9,059 nt of DNA from Alphaproteobacteria bacterium (GCA_005884825.1 VAZT01000061.1:1-9059), one strand, 5' to 3'. Numbered from the stretch's first letter, positions 1 to 6,586 are shown. Numbers and translations are program-made. The notes: generated from the letters alone by a model not told the origin.

Positions 1-162
1 CTGTACTGGCGTAATCCCGACGATCGCGAGCTTTTCTTGTCCGGCCTGCGCTGGGCAGCCGACGACCAGAGCCCGACGATGACGGGTCGCCTCGGGGCGA
101 TCCTGGCTCCCATACTCGCGGCCGGCGCCGACGCGCTTTGGCCGATCATCCCTGCGGGATGA
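1..162 (+). CDS. C-terminal fragment of an unidentified protein
   Basis: Reading frame 1 is open from the first base of the window to a TGA at 160-162, giving 53 residues of a protein whose start lies outside. The residues near the left edge read YWRNPDDRELFLSGLRWAAD, followed by a hydrophobic, Ala/Pro-rich tail ending LWPIIPAG. The pattern 'R-x-L-x-L-x-G-[LI]-R-W-A-A' resembles the end of ThuA-like (glutamine-amidotransferase fold) proteins, but the tail is longer than I would expect, so this is only a suggestion. Third-position GC is high, as in the flanking real genes, which supports coding. It converges on hpnN with a 76-bp gap. That gap holds only a small hairpin (165-169 pairing with 173-177) and no T-run, so no intrinsic terminator is visible. 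Product unknown. Confidence 0.5.
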   Translation: MYWRNPDDRELFLSGLRWAADDQSPTMTGRLGAILAPILAAGADALWPIIPAG

Positions 163-238
163 CGGCGACAGAGTCGCTACCGAGGCATCGCCGGGCAAAG
201 GCGGTCGCTCCCCCGCGATTTGCGTAGCTGAGACGGGA

Positions 239-2836
239 TCAGGGTGAGAGGTGGCGAGGCCTCGGTACCGCTGCGAGCAGCGCCGGGATGAAAAGGAGGC
301 TCGCCACCAGAGTGCAGCCGAGACTGATCAGCAGCAACACCCCCATGCTCGCCGTCCCGGGATGTCCCGATAGCGCCAGCGAGCCGAAGGCGGTGCCGGT
401 CGTTAATGCCGAGAACAGGATCGCCCGCGCCGTCGCCGATCCCAGCACCGAGGTCTGACCCGCCCGCCAGTTCATCACAAAATAGATGTTGAAGGACACG
501 CCCACACCCAGCAGCAACGGCAAGGCGATGATATTGGCGTAGTTCAGCAGAAGCCCGGCGAGCACGATGACCATGACGGTCATCAGCGACGACAGCAGTA
601 GCGGCGCCAGCACCAGGGACATGTCGAGCAGGCGCCGCAATGCAATGAACAGGATGATCGCGATCGATATCACGGCGTAGATCGCGGCTGAGCGGAAAGC
701 GCCCACAATCGTCGCGCTGGTAGCCTCGATCGTGACGGCGGAGCCGCCGGCGTCGGGTGCGACCTCGGTCACCTCGGTGACGAAGTCGGCAAGCCCCTTT
801 GTACTACCCGCCTCAGGCTTGGGCAGGACCTGAACGCGGGCTCGCCCGTCCGGCAGGAGCCAGTCACGGGCCAGATCCGGCGGGATCGTCTGCAATGTGA
901 CCGGCTGGGCCTCCAGCGATTTCCGCAGCTGGTCGAGCTGCTTCGGCAGGAAACGGGTTAGCGCCCGGTCTGCTGCGATCACCACGGCATCGGGCGCGGC
1001 CGCAAGTTTGGCCACGTCCTGGTCAATAGCGGCGAGGATGTGATCATTCGCTAGTTTCACAAGGGCGGGCGCGATCTTATCGTGCGCGCTCTTCGCAGCG
1101 GTCCGGATCTGGGCTGCGGTCGGCGGCGCGGGGGTGTCGTAAGGGGCTAGGCTCGGGCCCATCAAGGTGGCCGCGTCCGCAATCAGGGCCAGCTTGGTCT
1201 CCTGGTCCTTTGGCACAAAGCTGTTGATCGACAGCACGTCCGATACCAGCGGCAGCTTTTTCAGCCGCTCTGCCAAGTTGGCTGAGGCGGCCGGGTCGGC
1301 GGCCAAAATGTCGATCGTGAACGGGTTGGTCAGCGGCGAATCTCCGAGGTCGTACAGGGTCTGCATCGCCTCGGTATTCGGGTTCTTGGTGTGCAGCGGG
1401 TCGGCATCGAAGCCGATCCGCGGCAGGAGGATCAAACCCAGCAACCCGAGCGCGGCGAACGCGGTGAGCAGCGGCGTGCGGCGGCGTCGCACGCTGTCAT
1501 CCAACGGCCTTGCCCAGTGGAACCCGATCTCGGTGCCCTCGCCGTGTGGCCGAAGGAGGCTGATCGCGGCCGGCAGAAACGTCATCGTGCACAGGAACGC
1601 GATCAGCATACCGATGCCGGCGATCAACCCCAGCTCCGCGACGCCTCGGAAATCGGTCGGCACAAAAGCGAGAAAGCCCGCCGCCGTAGCCGCCGAGGCC
1701 ACCAAAATCTGCCCGCCGACCCGGCGGCCCGTCTCAGCCAGCGCACGAGCCGGTTCGGGAAACACAAGGCGCATCTCGCGATAGCGGACCGAGAACTGAA
1801 TCGCGAAATCCACGGCGATGCCGACAAAGAGGATGCCGAAGCCGACCGAGACGAGGTTCAGCGTCCCGACCGCAATGGCGGCGAACAGCAGGGTCAGCAT
1901 CAGGCCGACCCCCAAGGTCATCAGGATCGGGGCGATCAGCCGCCAGGAGTGGACGGCCAGGAACAGCCACAGCGCGATCAGCACGATGCTTCCGATCAAT
2001 CCAGTAGCCGCGCCCTGGGCCACGGAAGCGAATTCCTCGTCGGCGAGCGCCACATTCCCGGTGATGCGCACCCGGGTGTCTCCCGATTTGACGAATTCGA
2101 GCTTGCTCGCGGCCTCCCGCATCGCTCGTGTCGCCGCCCCGCCCGGCTCGAGGGTGGTGTGGTCGAGTTTGGGTTGCACCAGGACAAATTTGTAGCGGCC
2201 GCCGAGGTCGGCCAACTCTCCGCCGAGCAGGCGCACCCAAGACAACGGGTGCGGATCGCCGGCGAGCGCGCTCGTCATCGCATCGTGAAATCCTGCCAGC
2301 GCCGTGCGGTACGGCGCGAGGTTGACTTGGCCCTGCTCGATGCCCGTACCCAGCAGAGAGAGCGCGTCAAATAGCCCGCGTGCGCTGGAATCCTTGGCAA
2401 GCTCGCCAAGGAATGGCTGAGCGTCGATCATGCGCTCGATCAGCGATTCGAGCTGGGGGGTGTCGAGATAGAGCAGCCCCTCCTGCTCGAGGAACGGCGA
2501 CGCGTCAGGACGCCGCACGCTGAGGAAATGCTCGTGGTCGCCGGCCAACGCCCCGGCGAGCGCAGCGGCTGTGGCGTCCGCCTCTTCCGGCTCTCTCGCA
2601 TCAATGACGGCGACCAGAAGATCCTGGAACTGCGGAAACAGTTGCTTGAACATCTCGGCGCGTTGCCGCCAGGGCAGGCTGGCGGCGAACATTTCGTCCG
2701 TTTCGGTTGTGATGCCGAGATGACCGGCCGCGTACCACCCGGAAAAAACGACCAAGAGCACGGCCGCGAAAACCACGGAGAGAGCATTTCGCCGGCAAAA
2801 ATCGACCGAGCCGACAAGCAGAACCGGAAATGTCAT
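239..2836 (-). CDS. hpnN: Hopanoid-associated RND/MMPL transporter HpnN
   Basis: An 865-residue inner-membrane RND-superfamily (MMPL-type) protein. Family members are about this length and move hopanoids from the inner towards the outer membrane. The layout is the classic duplicated one: helix 1 (about 18-38), a periplasmic domain (39-277), helices 2-6 (278-428), helix 7 (453-473), a second periplasmic domain (474-714), and helices 8-12 (715-855). Helix 4 contains FVGIAVDFAIQFSVRYRE, with Asp343 at the usual proton-relay position and the conserved RYRE end. Helix 10 has LLGVGVSFNIYFVMNWRAG, a signature I recognise as HpnN-like; here the acidic residue is replaced by Asn783. The N-terminal WRQR, FPQF and DLLVAV stretch and the LLYLDTPQLESLI region also fit HpnN. 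The ATG at 2834-2836 is preceded only by a weak GGAT, so the ribosome site is poor. It lies 133 bp downstream of hpnM on the same strand and is probably cotranscribed with it. The generic alternative is another MMPL lipid exporter. Confidence 0.93.
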   Translation of the reverse strand: MTFPVLLVGSVDFCRRNALSVVFAAVLLVVFSGWYAAGHLGITTETDEMFAASLPWRQRAEMFKQLFPQFQDLLVAVIDAREPEEADATAAALAGALAGDHEHFLSVRRPDASPFLEQEGLLYLDTPQLESLIERMIDAQPFLGELAKDSSARGLFDALSLLGTGIEQGQVNLAPYRTALAGFHDAMTSALAGDPHPLSWVRLLGGELADLGGRYKFVLVQPKLDHTTLEPGGAATRAMREAASKLEFVKSGDTRVRITGNVALADEEFASVAQGAATGLIGSIVLIALWLFLAVHSWRLIAPILMTLGVGLMLTLLFAAIAVGTLNLVSVGFGILFVGIAVDFAIQFSVRYREMRLVFPEPARALAETGRRVGGQILVASAATAAGFLAFVPTDFRGVAELGLIAGIGMLIAFLCTMTFLPAAISLLRPHGEGTEIGFHWARPLDDSVRRRRTPLLTAFAALGLLGLILLPRIGFDADPLHTKNPNTEAMQTLYDLGDSPLTNPFTIDILAADPAASANLAERLKKLPLVSDVLSINSFVPKDQETKLALIADAATLMGPSLAPYDTPAPPTAAQIRTAAKSAHDKIAPALVKLANDHILAAIDQDVAKLAAAPDAVVIAADRALTRFLPKQLDQLRKSLEAQPVTLQTIPPDLARDWLLPDGRARVQVLPKPEAGSTKGLADFVTEVTEVAPDAGGSAVTIEATSATIVGAFRSAAIYAVISIAIILFIALRRLLDMSLVLAPLLLSSLMTVMVIVLAGLLLNYANIIALPLLLGVGVSFNIYFVMNWRAGQTSVLGSATARAILFSALTTGTAFGSLALSGHPGTASMGVLLLISLGCTLVASLLFIPALLAAVPRPRHLSP

Positions 2837-2927
2837 TAGGATCCGAGGCGGTGTCGCATGCGGCGGTCGATGGGCGACCGTCTCGGCCTATATCGGAAGA
2901 TTAAGCTGTCGCGGCAACCGTTCCCGG

Positions 2928-2965
2928 ATCGGCTGCGGGCAGGAGATAGTCAGCCCGCAGCCGAT
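2928..2965 (-). promoter_or_regulatory. Perfect 13-bp inverted repeat between hpnM and hpnN
   Basis: The arm ATCGGCTGCGGGC at 2928-2940 is exactly the reverse complement of 2953-2965, with a 12-nt loop (2941-2952). On the minus-strand transcript it starts 4 nt after the hpnM stop codon. The stem is very GC-rich but no U-tract follows (the RNA continues GGGAACGGUUGCC), so it does not look like a standard intrinsic terminator. A leaky attenuator, an mRNA 3'-end stabiliser protecting hpnM, or a protein-binding operator are all possible. The pairing is seen directly; the role is inferred. Confidence 0.7.
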
Positions 2966-2969
2966 GAGG

Positions 2970-3605
2970 CTACTGCAAAATGCCTCCCGACAATTCGGCG
3001 GTCTTTTGCCGCAGACTGACCAGCAGCTCGGCGCCGCCGCCATCGGCGAGCAGAGAGCGCATTTCGGAGCGCTGCGAGGCTACGCGGCTGATCGAACCCT
3101 CGGCCAGCACATCGACCACTTTCCACCCGCCGCGCTCTTGGCGCATCACGTAGTCCAGCGCGTGCACTTTGCCGCCAGCCGAAGCGATCCGGGTCTCCAC
3201 GACACGATCGTTGCCGACTGGCCTGACGACAGGCCCGGTATCGAAGCTTTGCCCCGAATAGGTGTCGAAATTGGCGACATAGGAGGCAATCGTGTAGCGG
3301 CGGAAAGCATCCGCGAGCGCCGCCTGCTGGTCCGCCGGCAGCGACGGCCAGCGCGGGCCGACGACCTGCCGCAGAATTGTCTCGAGATCAAAAATCTGGC
3401 CTATCACCGGGGCAATGGTCTCGTAGCGTTGGCGAAAGGATGCCGTCTTGCCCGCCTTCATGATCGACATAAGCCCGGCATGGAGTTGCTCGACAGGCGC
3501 CGTAATATCGGAGGCGGACGCGGGGCGGCCCCATCCGACCGCGACGGCGATGGTGACGAGCATGAGCCGCAGCAAGACACGTCGGCCGGAGGATCGGACG
3601 GACAT
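2970..3605 (-). CDS. hpnM: Hopanoid-associated periplasmic protein HpnM (MlaC/Ttg2D family)
   Basis: Secreted lipid-carrier-like protein of the MlaC/Ttg2D (toluene tolerance) family, of the HpnM subtype found in hopanoid loci. From the ATG at 3605 it has 211 residues. It begins with a basic stretch, a hydrophobic core (LMLVTIAVAVGW) and a plausible signal peptidase I site at RPASA|S, so the mature protein should be periplasmic. The mature part shows MlaC hallmarks: an FDLETILRQVVGPRW segment, DAFRRYTIASYVANFD, a central beta region with VVETRI and LDYVMRQ, then GGWKVVDVLAEG. An upstream ATG at 3635 would add ten residues, but only 3605 has a good ribosome site (AAGGGA at 3616-3621, 10 nt away), and the shorter form has the better signal peptide. 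It precedes hpnN, and by analogy with the Mla system may carry lipid across the periplasm for HpnN. HpnM's own function is, as far as I know, not established. Confidence 0.9.
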   Translation of the reverse strand: MSVRSSGRRVLLRLMLVTIAVAVGWGRPASASDITAPVEQLHAGLMSIMKAGKTASFRQRYETIAPVIGQIFDLETILRQVVGPRWPSLPADQQAALADAFRRYTIASYVANFDTYSGQSFDTGPVVRPVGNDRVVETRIASAGGKVHALDYVMRQERGGWKVVDVLAEGSISRVASQRSEMRSLLADGGGAELLVSLRQKTAELSGGILQ

Positions 3606-3930
3606 CGGGCAATTTTCCCTTTGAGTATCTGACATCGCTGCGGAACGGAGTTTAACCCTCAGAAGTGCCCAAAGCGTAAATACCGTTTGCCGGATGCGGT
3701 GCGAGGCTGTTCTCTCGGCTAATAATTTGGGTCGGCTTCACAGGCGTGAGCCGCTCGATTGTGGCTGCTGCCGGGTGAAAGCCGAATCGACCAGCGCGAT
3801 CGTATCTCGAGGATCGGCAAGATAGCGTCAATCTGCCACAGTACTCGGTTCGCACATGGTAAAATTGGAAATACCAGGACCTCTGCCGCTCCTATGATCC
3901 CCATGCTCCGAATCCTGGCAAAGCGCCGGG

Positions 3931-3980
3931 CAGGTGCTTCAAAACCAATTTGTCACCTGTTCCACCTGTTTTATCAGGTG
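3931..3980. repeat. Cluster of four CACCTG/CAGGTG hexamers
   Basis: CAGGTG occurs at 3931-3936 and 3975-3980, and CACCTG at 3954-3959 and 3963-3968. The last two copies form an inverted repeat CACCTG-N6-CAGGTG (3963-3980), while the two CACCTG copies lie in tandem at 9-bp spacing. Four copies in 50 bp is more than expected by chance and suggests a protein-binding cluster or a small hairpin. The half-sites resemble those of LuxR boxes (ACCTG...CAGGT), but the spacing is 6 bp rather than 10 bp, so I do not call it one. It sits about 330 bp upstream of hpnM. Confidence 0.45.
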
Positions 3981-4289
3981 CAGATCAGGCTCGGTTGTCC
4001 CCGTAGGGGAAGGCGATCCGGGATGATTATTCCCAGTCCATGGCGTAAAGCATCACCCACAAACCGATCGCGCTGCCAATTGGGCCCCACGCATTTGCTG
4101 GAGCGATGCTTCGCAGAGCTGCTGATCCGACGCACCCTGACCAGAGCGGAAGAAATCGCACCAAAAGCGAACGCTGTTGCGCCGCTCTTTTCTCGCTGTT
4201 CGTGCGAAATGGGTAATTCGCTCTTGCAAAATGCCAAGTTCTCCGAAACGTCGACACTCTTACCTCCAAACCTCTCGCTGAATTCCCTG

Positions 4290-4303
4290 TGTGAGGTATC
4301 ACA
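4290..4303. promoter_or_regulatory. Short palindrome TGTGA-N4-TCACA
   Basis: TGTGAGGTATCACA is a 5-4-5 inverted repeat. The half-sites equal those of CRP (TGTGA...TCACA), but the 4-bp spacer is that of FNR-type sites, so assignment to the CRP/FNR superfamily is speculative. It lies 19 bp before a second, longer palindrome in an AT-rich stretch, which supports a regulatory region rather than chance. Confidence 0.35.
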
Positions 4304-4321
4304 AGAGACTGTTGTTTGTCA

Positions 4322-4347
4322 ATATAGCAATCAATTTATTGCTATAT
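4322..4347. promoter_or_regulatory. Operator-like palindrome ATATAGCAAT-N6-ATTGCTATAT
   Basis: Two perfect 10-bp arms (4322-4331 and 4338-4347) flank CAATTT. The AT-rich composition in an otherwise GC-rich window, the dyad symmetry and the half-site spacing are typical of operators for dimeric helix-turn-helix regulators such as MarR, HxlR or TetR types. No regulator gene is found beside it. It ends only 12 bp before the recognisable part of a truncated quinone oxidoreductase, and may be the surviving control region of that lost gene. The symmetry is seen directly; the regulator is unknown. No U-tract follows on either strand, so it is unlikely to be a terminator. Confidence 0.55.
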
Positions 4348-4358
4348 CACTCACTAGG

Positions 4359-4611
4359 CCGCGGGAGAGGTTCATCTACGCGGCGATGCCAGCCAATTCT
4401 GCGAAAAGTCCTGCGGTGCGGTTCTTCACGATCCACAGCTTCGACGACCGACCCGATATCCGCGCCGCTAGGATGAAGACCCTGCTCGATCACCTCACAG
4501 TCGGCAGAATCTATCCATTTATCCATGACCGGCTCCCCCTCTCCGAAGCGGCGCGCCCGCGAGTTTCTCGAAAGCGGCCAGGTCAGCGGCAAGCTGCTGC
4601 TGAAACCGTGA
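4359..4611 (+). pseudogene. C-terminal relic of a quinone oxidoreductase, frameshifted
   Basis: The translation from about 4359 to 4553 matches the C-terminal quarter of zinc-type/quinone oxidoreductases (medium-chain dehydrogenase superfamily). It contains a YAAMPAN strand, FFTIHSFDDRPDIRAARM, then LLDHLTVGRIYPFIHDRL and PLSEAA. The reading then has to move frame within 4551-4560 to continue as REFLESGQVSGKLLLKP and stop at TGA 4609-4611. The expected spacing from PLSEAA to FLES fits loss of two bases (one GC unit) from a GCGCGC run. These enzymes are normally about 320-330 residues, so the N-terminal catalytic domain and most of the nucleotide-binding fold are missing. No start codon with a ribosome site precedes the relic. 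It converges on the monooxygenase gene with a 44-bp gap. It is almost certainly nonfunctional. Confidence 0.8.
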
Positions 4612-4655
4612 AAATCGACCGATCGCAAGGAGGAGGCTGAAGGCCACTTGCCCAT

Positions 4656-5612
4656 TCAGACGACAAGCCGCTTCGTTGGCGCCTCGGCGAATAATGGCAT
4701 GACCTCGCGTGCGAAGCGGCGCAGGCTCTCGCGGCCTCGTGCGCCGCCGCCAGAGCCGCCGCCGTTGACGATCCGCGGATCACCGGTAGCCCGGTCGGGA
4801 CCGCCATGAACGGTGCCGTCCGGCCGGGTCGCCAATTTCAACTGGCGCATGCGGTTTTGTAGGCGCCGTTCCAACGCGGCTTCCTTCTCAGCCCGGTTAT
4901 CGGTAACAAAAAATGCCCGGGTGACCCCGACCTGCATCGGATCGAAGCGGCGTCCGCTTGCTTCGATCGCGTCCCTGTACACGGCGATCGACCGGCCGAC
5001 GTCCTCGGGCGAGGCGTATTGGCCGAGGAGCAGGTTATAGCCTTGCTGCGCAACGCGGCGTACCGAGCGCTCGCCGCCGGCCCCCATCCAGATCGGCGGG
5101 TGAGGCTTTTGCGCGGTCGGCGGCTCGACGACGATGCTGTCGAAACACCAATACCTGCCGCGATGCGAAAACGGTTCTTCGGCGGTCCACGCCTTGACGA
5201 TGACGTCGAGGGCTTCGTCGAACCGTGCGTCGGCCTCTTCCATCGGCACGCAGAACCCGGCGAATTCGTTGTAGCGATAGCCCTTGCCGATGCCGAAATC
5301 GAGCCGGCCCCCGGAGAGAAGATCGAGGGTTGCCGCCTGCTCCGCCAACAGCACCGGATTATGCCAGGGCAACACGATGACCGCCGTTCCGAGCCGCAGG
5401 CGCCGAGTGCGCGCGCCGAGCCAGGTCAGCAGGTTGAGCGTCGCCGAGACCTGGCCGTAGCCGGTAAAATGGTGCTCGACGACAAAGGTGCCGTGTAAAC
5501 CGAGCGCCTCCGCCTCGATGTTATAGTCGACGAAATCGCGAAATCCCTCGCTGCTGTCGAATTCGGGGCCGCCGCGCCGCGCCGCCGCGCTGCCGAAGAG
5601 ACCAAACTGCAT
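4656..5612 (-). CDS. LLM-class flavin-dependent oxidoreductase, internally deleted
   Basis: A bacterial-luciferase-like (TIM-barrel) monooxygenase that would use reduced flavin and oxygen; the substrate cannot be told. From the ATG at 5612 it has 318 residues. It shows MQFGLFGSA at the N-terminus, EHHF, then RLGTAVIVLPWHNPVLLAEQ and LDLLSGGRLDFGIGKGY, and HPPIWMGAGG, all typical of the class. The start at 5612 has AAGGA 10 nt upstream (5623-5627); a TTG at 5639 would add nine residues but is less likely. Near the C-terminus, relatives usually have about 30-35 residues (a 'G-[TS]-P-D-E' helix and a strand) between the GDPRI region and the ESLRRFAREVMP helix. Here these are joined by a short Gly-rich linker (GGGSGGGARG, 4740-4763), so an in-frame deletion is likely. 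The enzyme may be folded poorly or inactive. No partner gene is adjacent. Confidence 0.85.
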   Translation of the reverse strand: MQFGLFGSAAARRGGPEFDSSEGFRDFVDYNIEAEALGLHGTFVVEHHFTGYGQVSATLNLLTWLGARTRRLRLGTAVIVLPWHNPVLLAEQAATLDLLSGGRLDFGIGKGYRYNEFAGFCVPMEEADARFDEALDVIVKAWTAEEPFSHRGRYWCFDSIVVEPPTAQKPHPPIWMGAGGERSVRRVAQQGYNLLLGQYASPEDVGRSIAVYRDAIEASGRRFDPMQVGVTRAFFVTDNRAEKEAALERRLQNRMRQLKLATRPDGTVHGGPDRATGDPRIVNGGGSGGGARGRESLRRFAREVMPLFAEAPTKRLVV

Positions 5613-5772
5613 TGCTCCGATTTCCTTCCCAGCGATCAATTCACTGTGGAGATTATCGCGGACGACAATTTCACCAAATCCTTATCTTGATTATCGCCAT
5701 ATCGCGGCGGCATAAGACAAACCATTAACCAAGTGCTCCTCCTCTGCAGCTCGTCGCATTCCAGGTACCCCG
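5613..5772. promoter_or_regulatory. Divergent intergenic region with GATTATCGC repeats
   Basis: This 160-bp gap separates the monooxygenase (minus) from the DUF2272 lipoprotein gene (plus), and should contain both promoters. The 9-mer GATTATCGC occurs at 5651-5659 and again at 5689-5697, and a related ATATCGCGG follows at 5700-5708. Direct repeats like these can be binding sites for one regulator, but no convincing -35/-10 pair is paired with them. On the minus strand the repeat reads GCGATAATC, which includes a possible -10-like GATAAT. Confidence 0.3.
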
Positions 5773-6585
5773 GTGATCCGACGTCCGCCGCTACTGCTCG
5801 GCTTGATGCTTGCTGGCTGCGTTGCGCCGCCCACTGCACCGTCCGCGGTCCTGCCGCCGCTGACGGCGGCCCTCGACGCGCACATCCCGCCTTTCGCACG
5901 CTGGCCGTATCAGGCCTTTTCGCGCGAGGCAGCCGTGCAGATTGCGCTGCGCGAATGGCGGGCCTTCGGGCAGCCCGTGGTTTACCCGAATATCGAATTG
6001 CCGGAAGACGAGGAACGCGAAGAGGGGCTGTGGCAGAGAGTCGGCGAATATTGGTGGCTGGGGCTCGACCCGCGCTGGCGCGAGCAGGGTTGGACCGGGG
6101 TACACGACGAGAACGGCGTCGTCTTCCCGGCTTCGGAAGACGGCAATTACGCCTGGTCTGCAGCCTTCATCTCATATGTCATGCGGATCGCCGGAGCCGG
6201 CAGCCGCTTTCCTTATACGCCGACGCATTCCGATTACATCAGCGCAGCGCGGCGCCACAGCCTCGGGCTCGAACCAGGGACCGCGCTCTCCGCCGAGCGG
6301 ATCGAAGTCTACGCCCCGCAACGCGGCGATCTGATCTGTTATTGGCGAGGACGCCAGCCGGTCTCCTACGACGAGCTGCCGACCGGCCGCTTTCCGGGCC
6401 ATTGCGACATCGTGGTCGCAATCCAGTCCGGTTATCTCGATGTGATCGGCGGCAATGTCGACAACGCCGTCGCGATGAAGCATATCCCGGCAACCACTGA
6501 CGGCCACCTCGCCGGCCCCGACGGCATCGTCATCGATCCCGACCACCATTACTTCGTGGTATTGCGGGTCGAATATCTGCGCTGA
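5773..6585 (+). CDS. DUF2272 domain lipoprotein with papain-like fold signatures
   Basis: A 270-residue protein starting with GTG at 5773; the only nearby ATG lies inside the signal peptide, so GTG is the sensible start despite a weak ribosome site. A short signal sequence ends in the lipobox LAGC with the lipidated Cys16, so it is probably membrane-anchored on the periplasmic side. Residues from about 50 to 268 fit DUF2272. The motif order AWSAAFISYVMR (127-138), GDLICYWR (185-192), GHCDIVVAI (209-217) and VIGGNVDNAV (224-233) parallels NlpC/CHAP-like peptidases (Cys-helix, P-x-GD strand, catalytic His, GGN). However, the expected nucleophile position (WCAAF in such peptidases) is Ser129 here. 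His210 and Asn228 are present. A role in cell-wall handling is possible but unproven. The gene ends 1 bp before the convergent phosphatase stop codon. Confidence 0.85.
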   Translation: MIRRPPLLLGLMLAGCVAPPTAPSAVLPPLTAALDAHIPPFARWPYQAFSREAAVQIALREWRAFGQPVVYPNIELPEDEEREEGLWQRVGEYWWLGLDPRWREQGWTGVHDENGVVFPASEDGNYAWSAAFISYVMRIAGAGSRFPYTPTHSDYISAARRHSLGLEPGTALSAERIEVYAPQRGDLICYWRGRQPVSYDELPTGRFPGHCDIVVAIQSGYLDVIGGNVDNAVAMKHIPATTDGHLAGPDGIVIDPDHHYFVVLRVEYLR

Positions 6586-6586
6586 A

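Larger units (their letters stand above)
3606..4358. other. Gene-poor region upstream of hpnM
   Basis: About 750 bp with no convincing intact gene. Open frames exist on both strands (for example 3759-4640 plus, 3974-4302 minus), but their translations are Ser/Arg-rich, have no recognisable motif, and do not show the GC-rich third positions of the neighbouring genes. Base composition is visibly less GC-rich than in the flanking genes, especially at 4280-4350. The first part should contain the hpnM promoter, although I cannot pick a convincing -35/-10 pair. The rest contains hexamer repeats and palindromes listed separately. Minus-strand frames around 4030-4280 are the least unlikely coding candidates (small, low third-position GC), but I recognise nothing in them. 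The segment could be decayed or horizontally acquired sequence. Confidence 0.6.

Noticed and set aside
1391..2374. 327-codon plus-strand frame opposite hpnN
   Set aside because: Translation is dominated by Arg, Gln, Asp and His in the pattern of an antisense shadow of a GC-rich membrane-protein gene.
3963..3980. Possible LuxR (quorum-sensing) box
   Set aside because: The half-sites match but the spacer is 6 bp rather than the 10 bp of lux boxes, and no LuxI/LuxR gene is in the window.
3974..4302. Two overlapping minus-strand open frames (87 and 91 codons)
   Set aside because: Segments such as GATAFAFGAISSALV and GPIGSAIGLWVMLYAMDWE look protein-like and could be one small frameshifted gene, but I recognise no family, the starts are TTG/GTG, and codon use is unlike the neighbours.
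2797..4622. Repeated 12-mer AAAATCGACCGA near 2798 and 4611, considered as direct repeats of an insertion
   Set aside because: A 12-base match is expected by chance in 9 kb, one copy lies within hpnN coding sequence, and no transposase or terminal inverted repeats flank them.
3759..4640. Long plus-strand open frame of 293 codons
   Set aside because: Only its last part resembles a protein (the oxidoreductase relic); the first ~200 codons show no family pattern, low third-position GC and no ribosome site. I treat it as relic plus non-coding sequence.
5733..6500. 255-codon plus-strand frame overlapping the DUF2272 gene
   Set aside because: Arg/Ala-rich out-of-frame reading; the DUF2272 frame has the lipobox and domain motifs.
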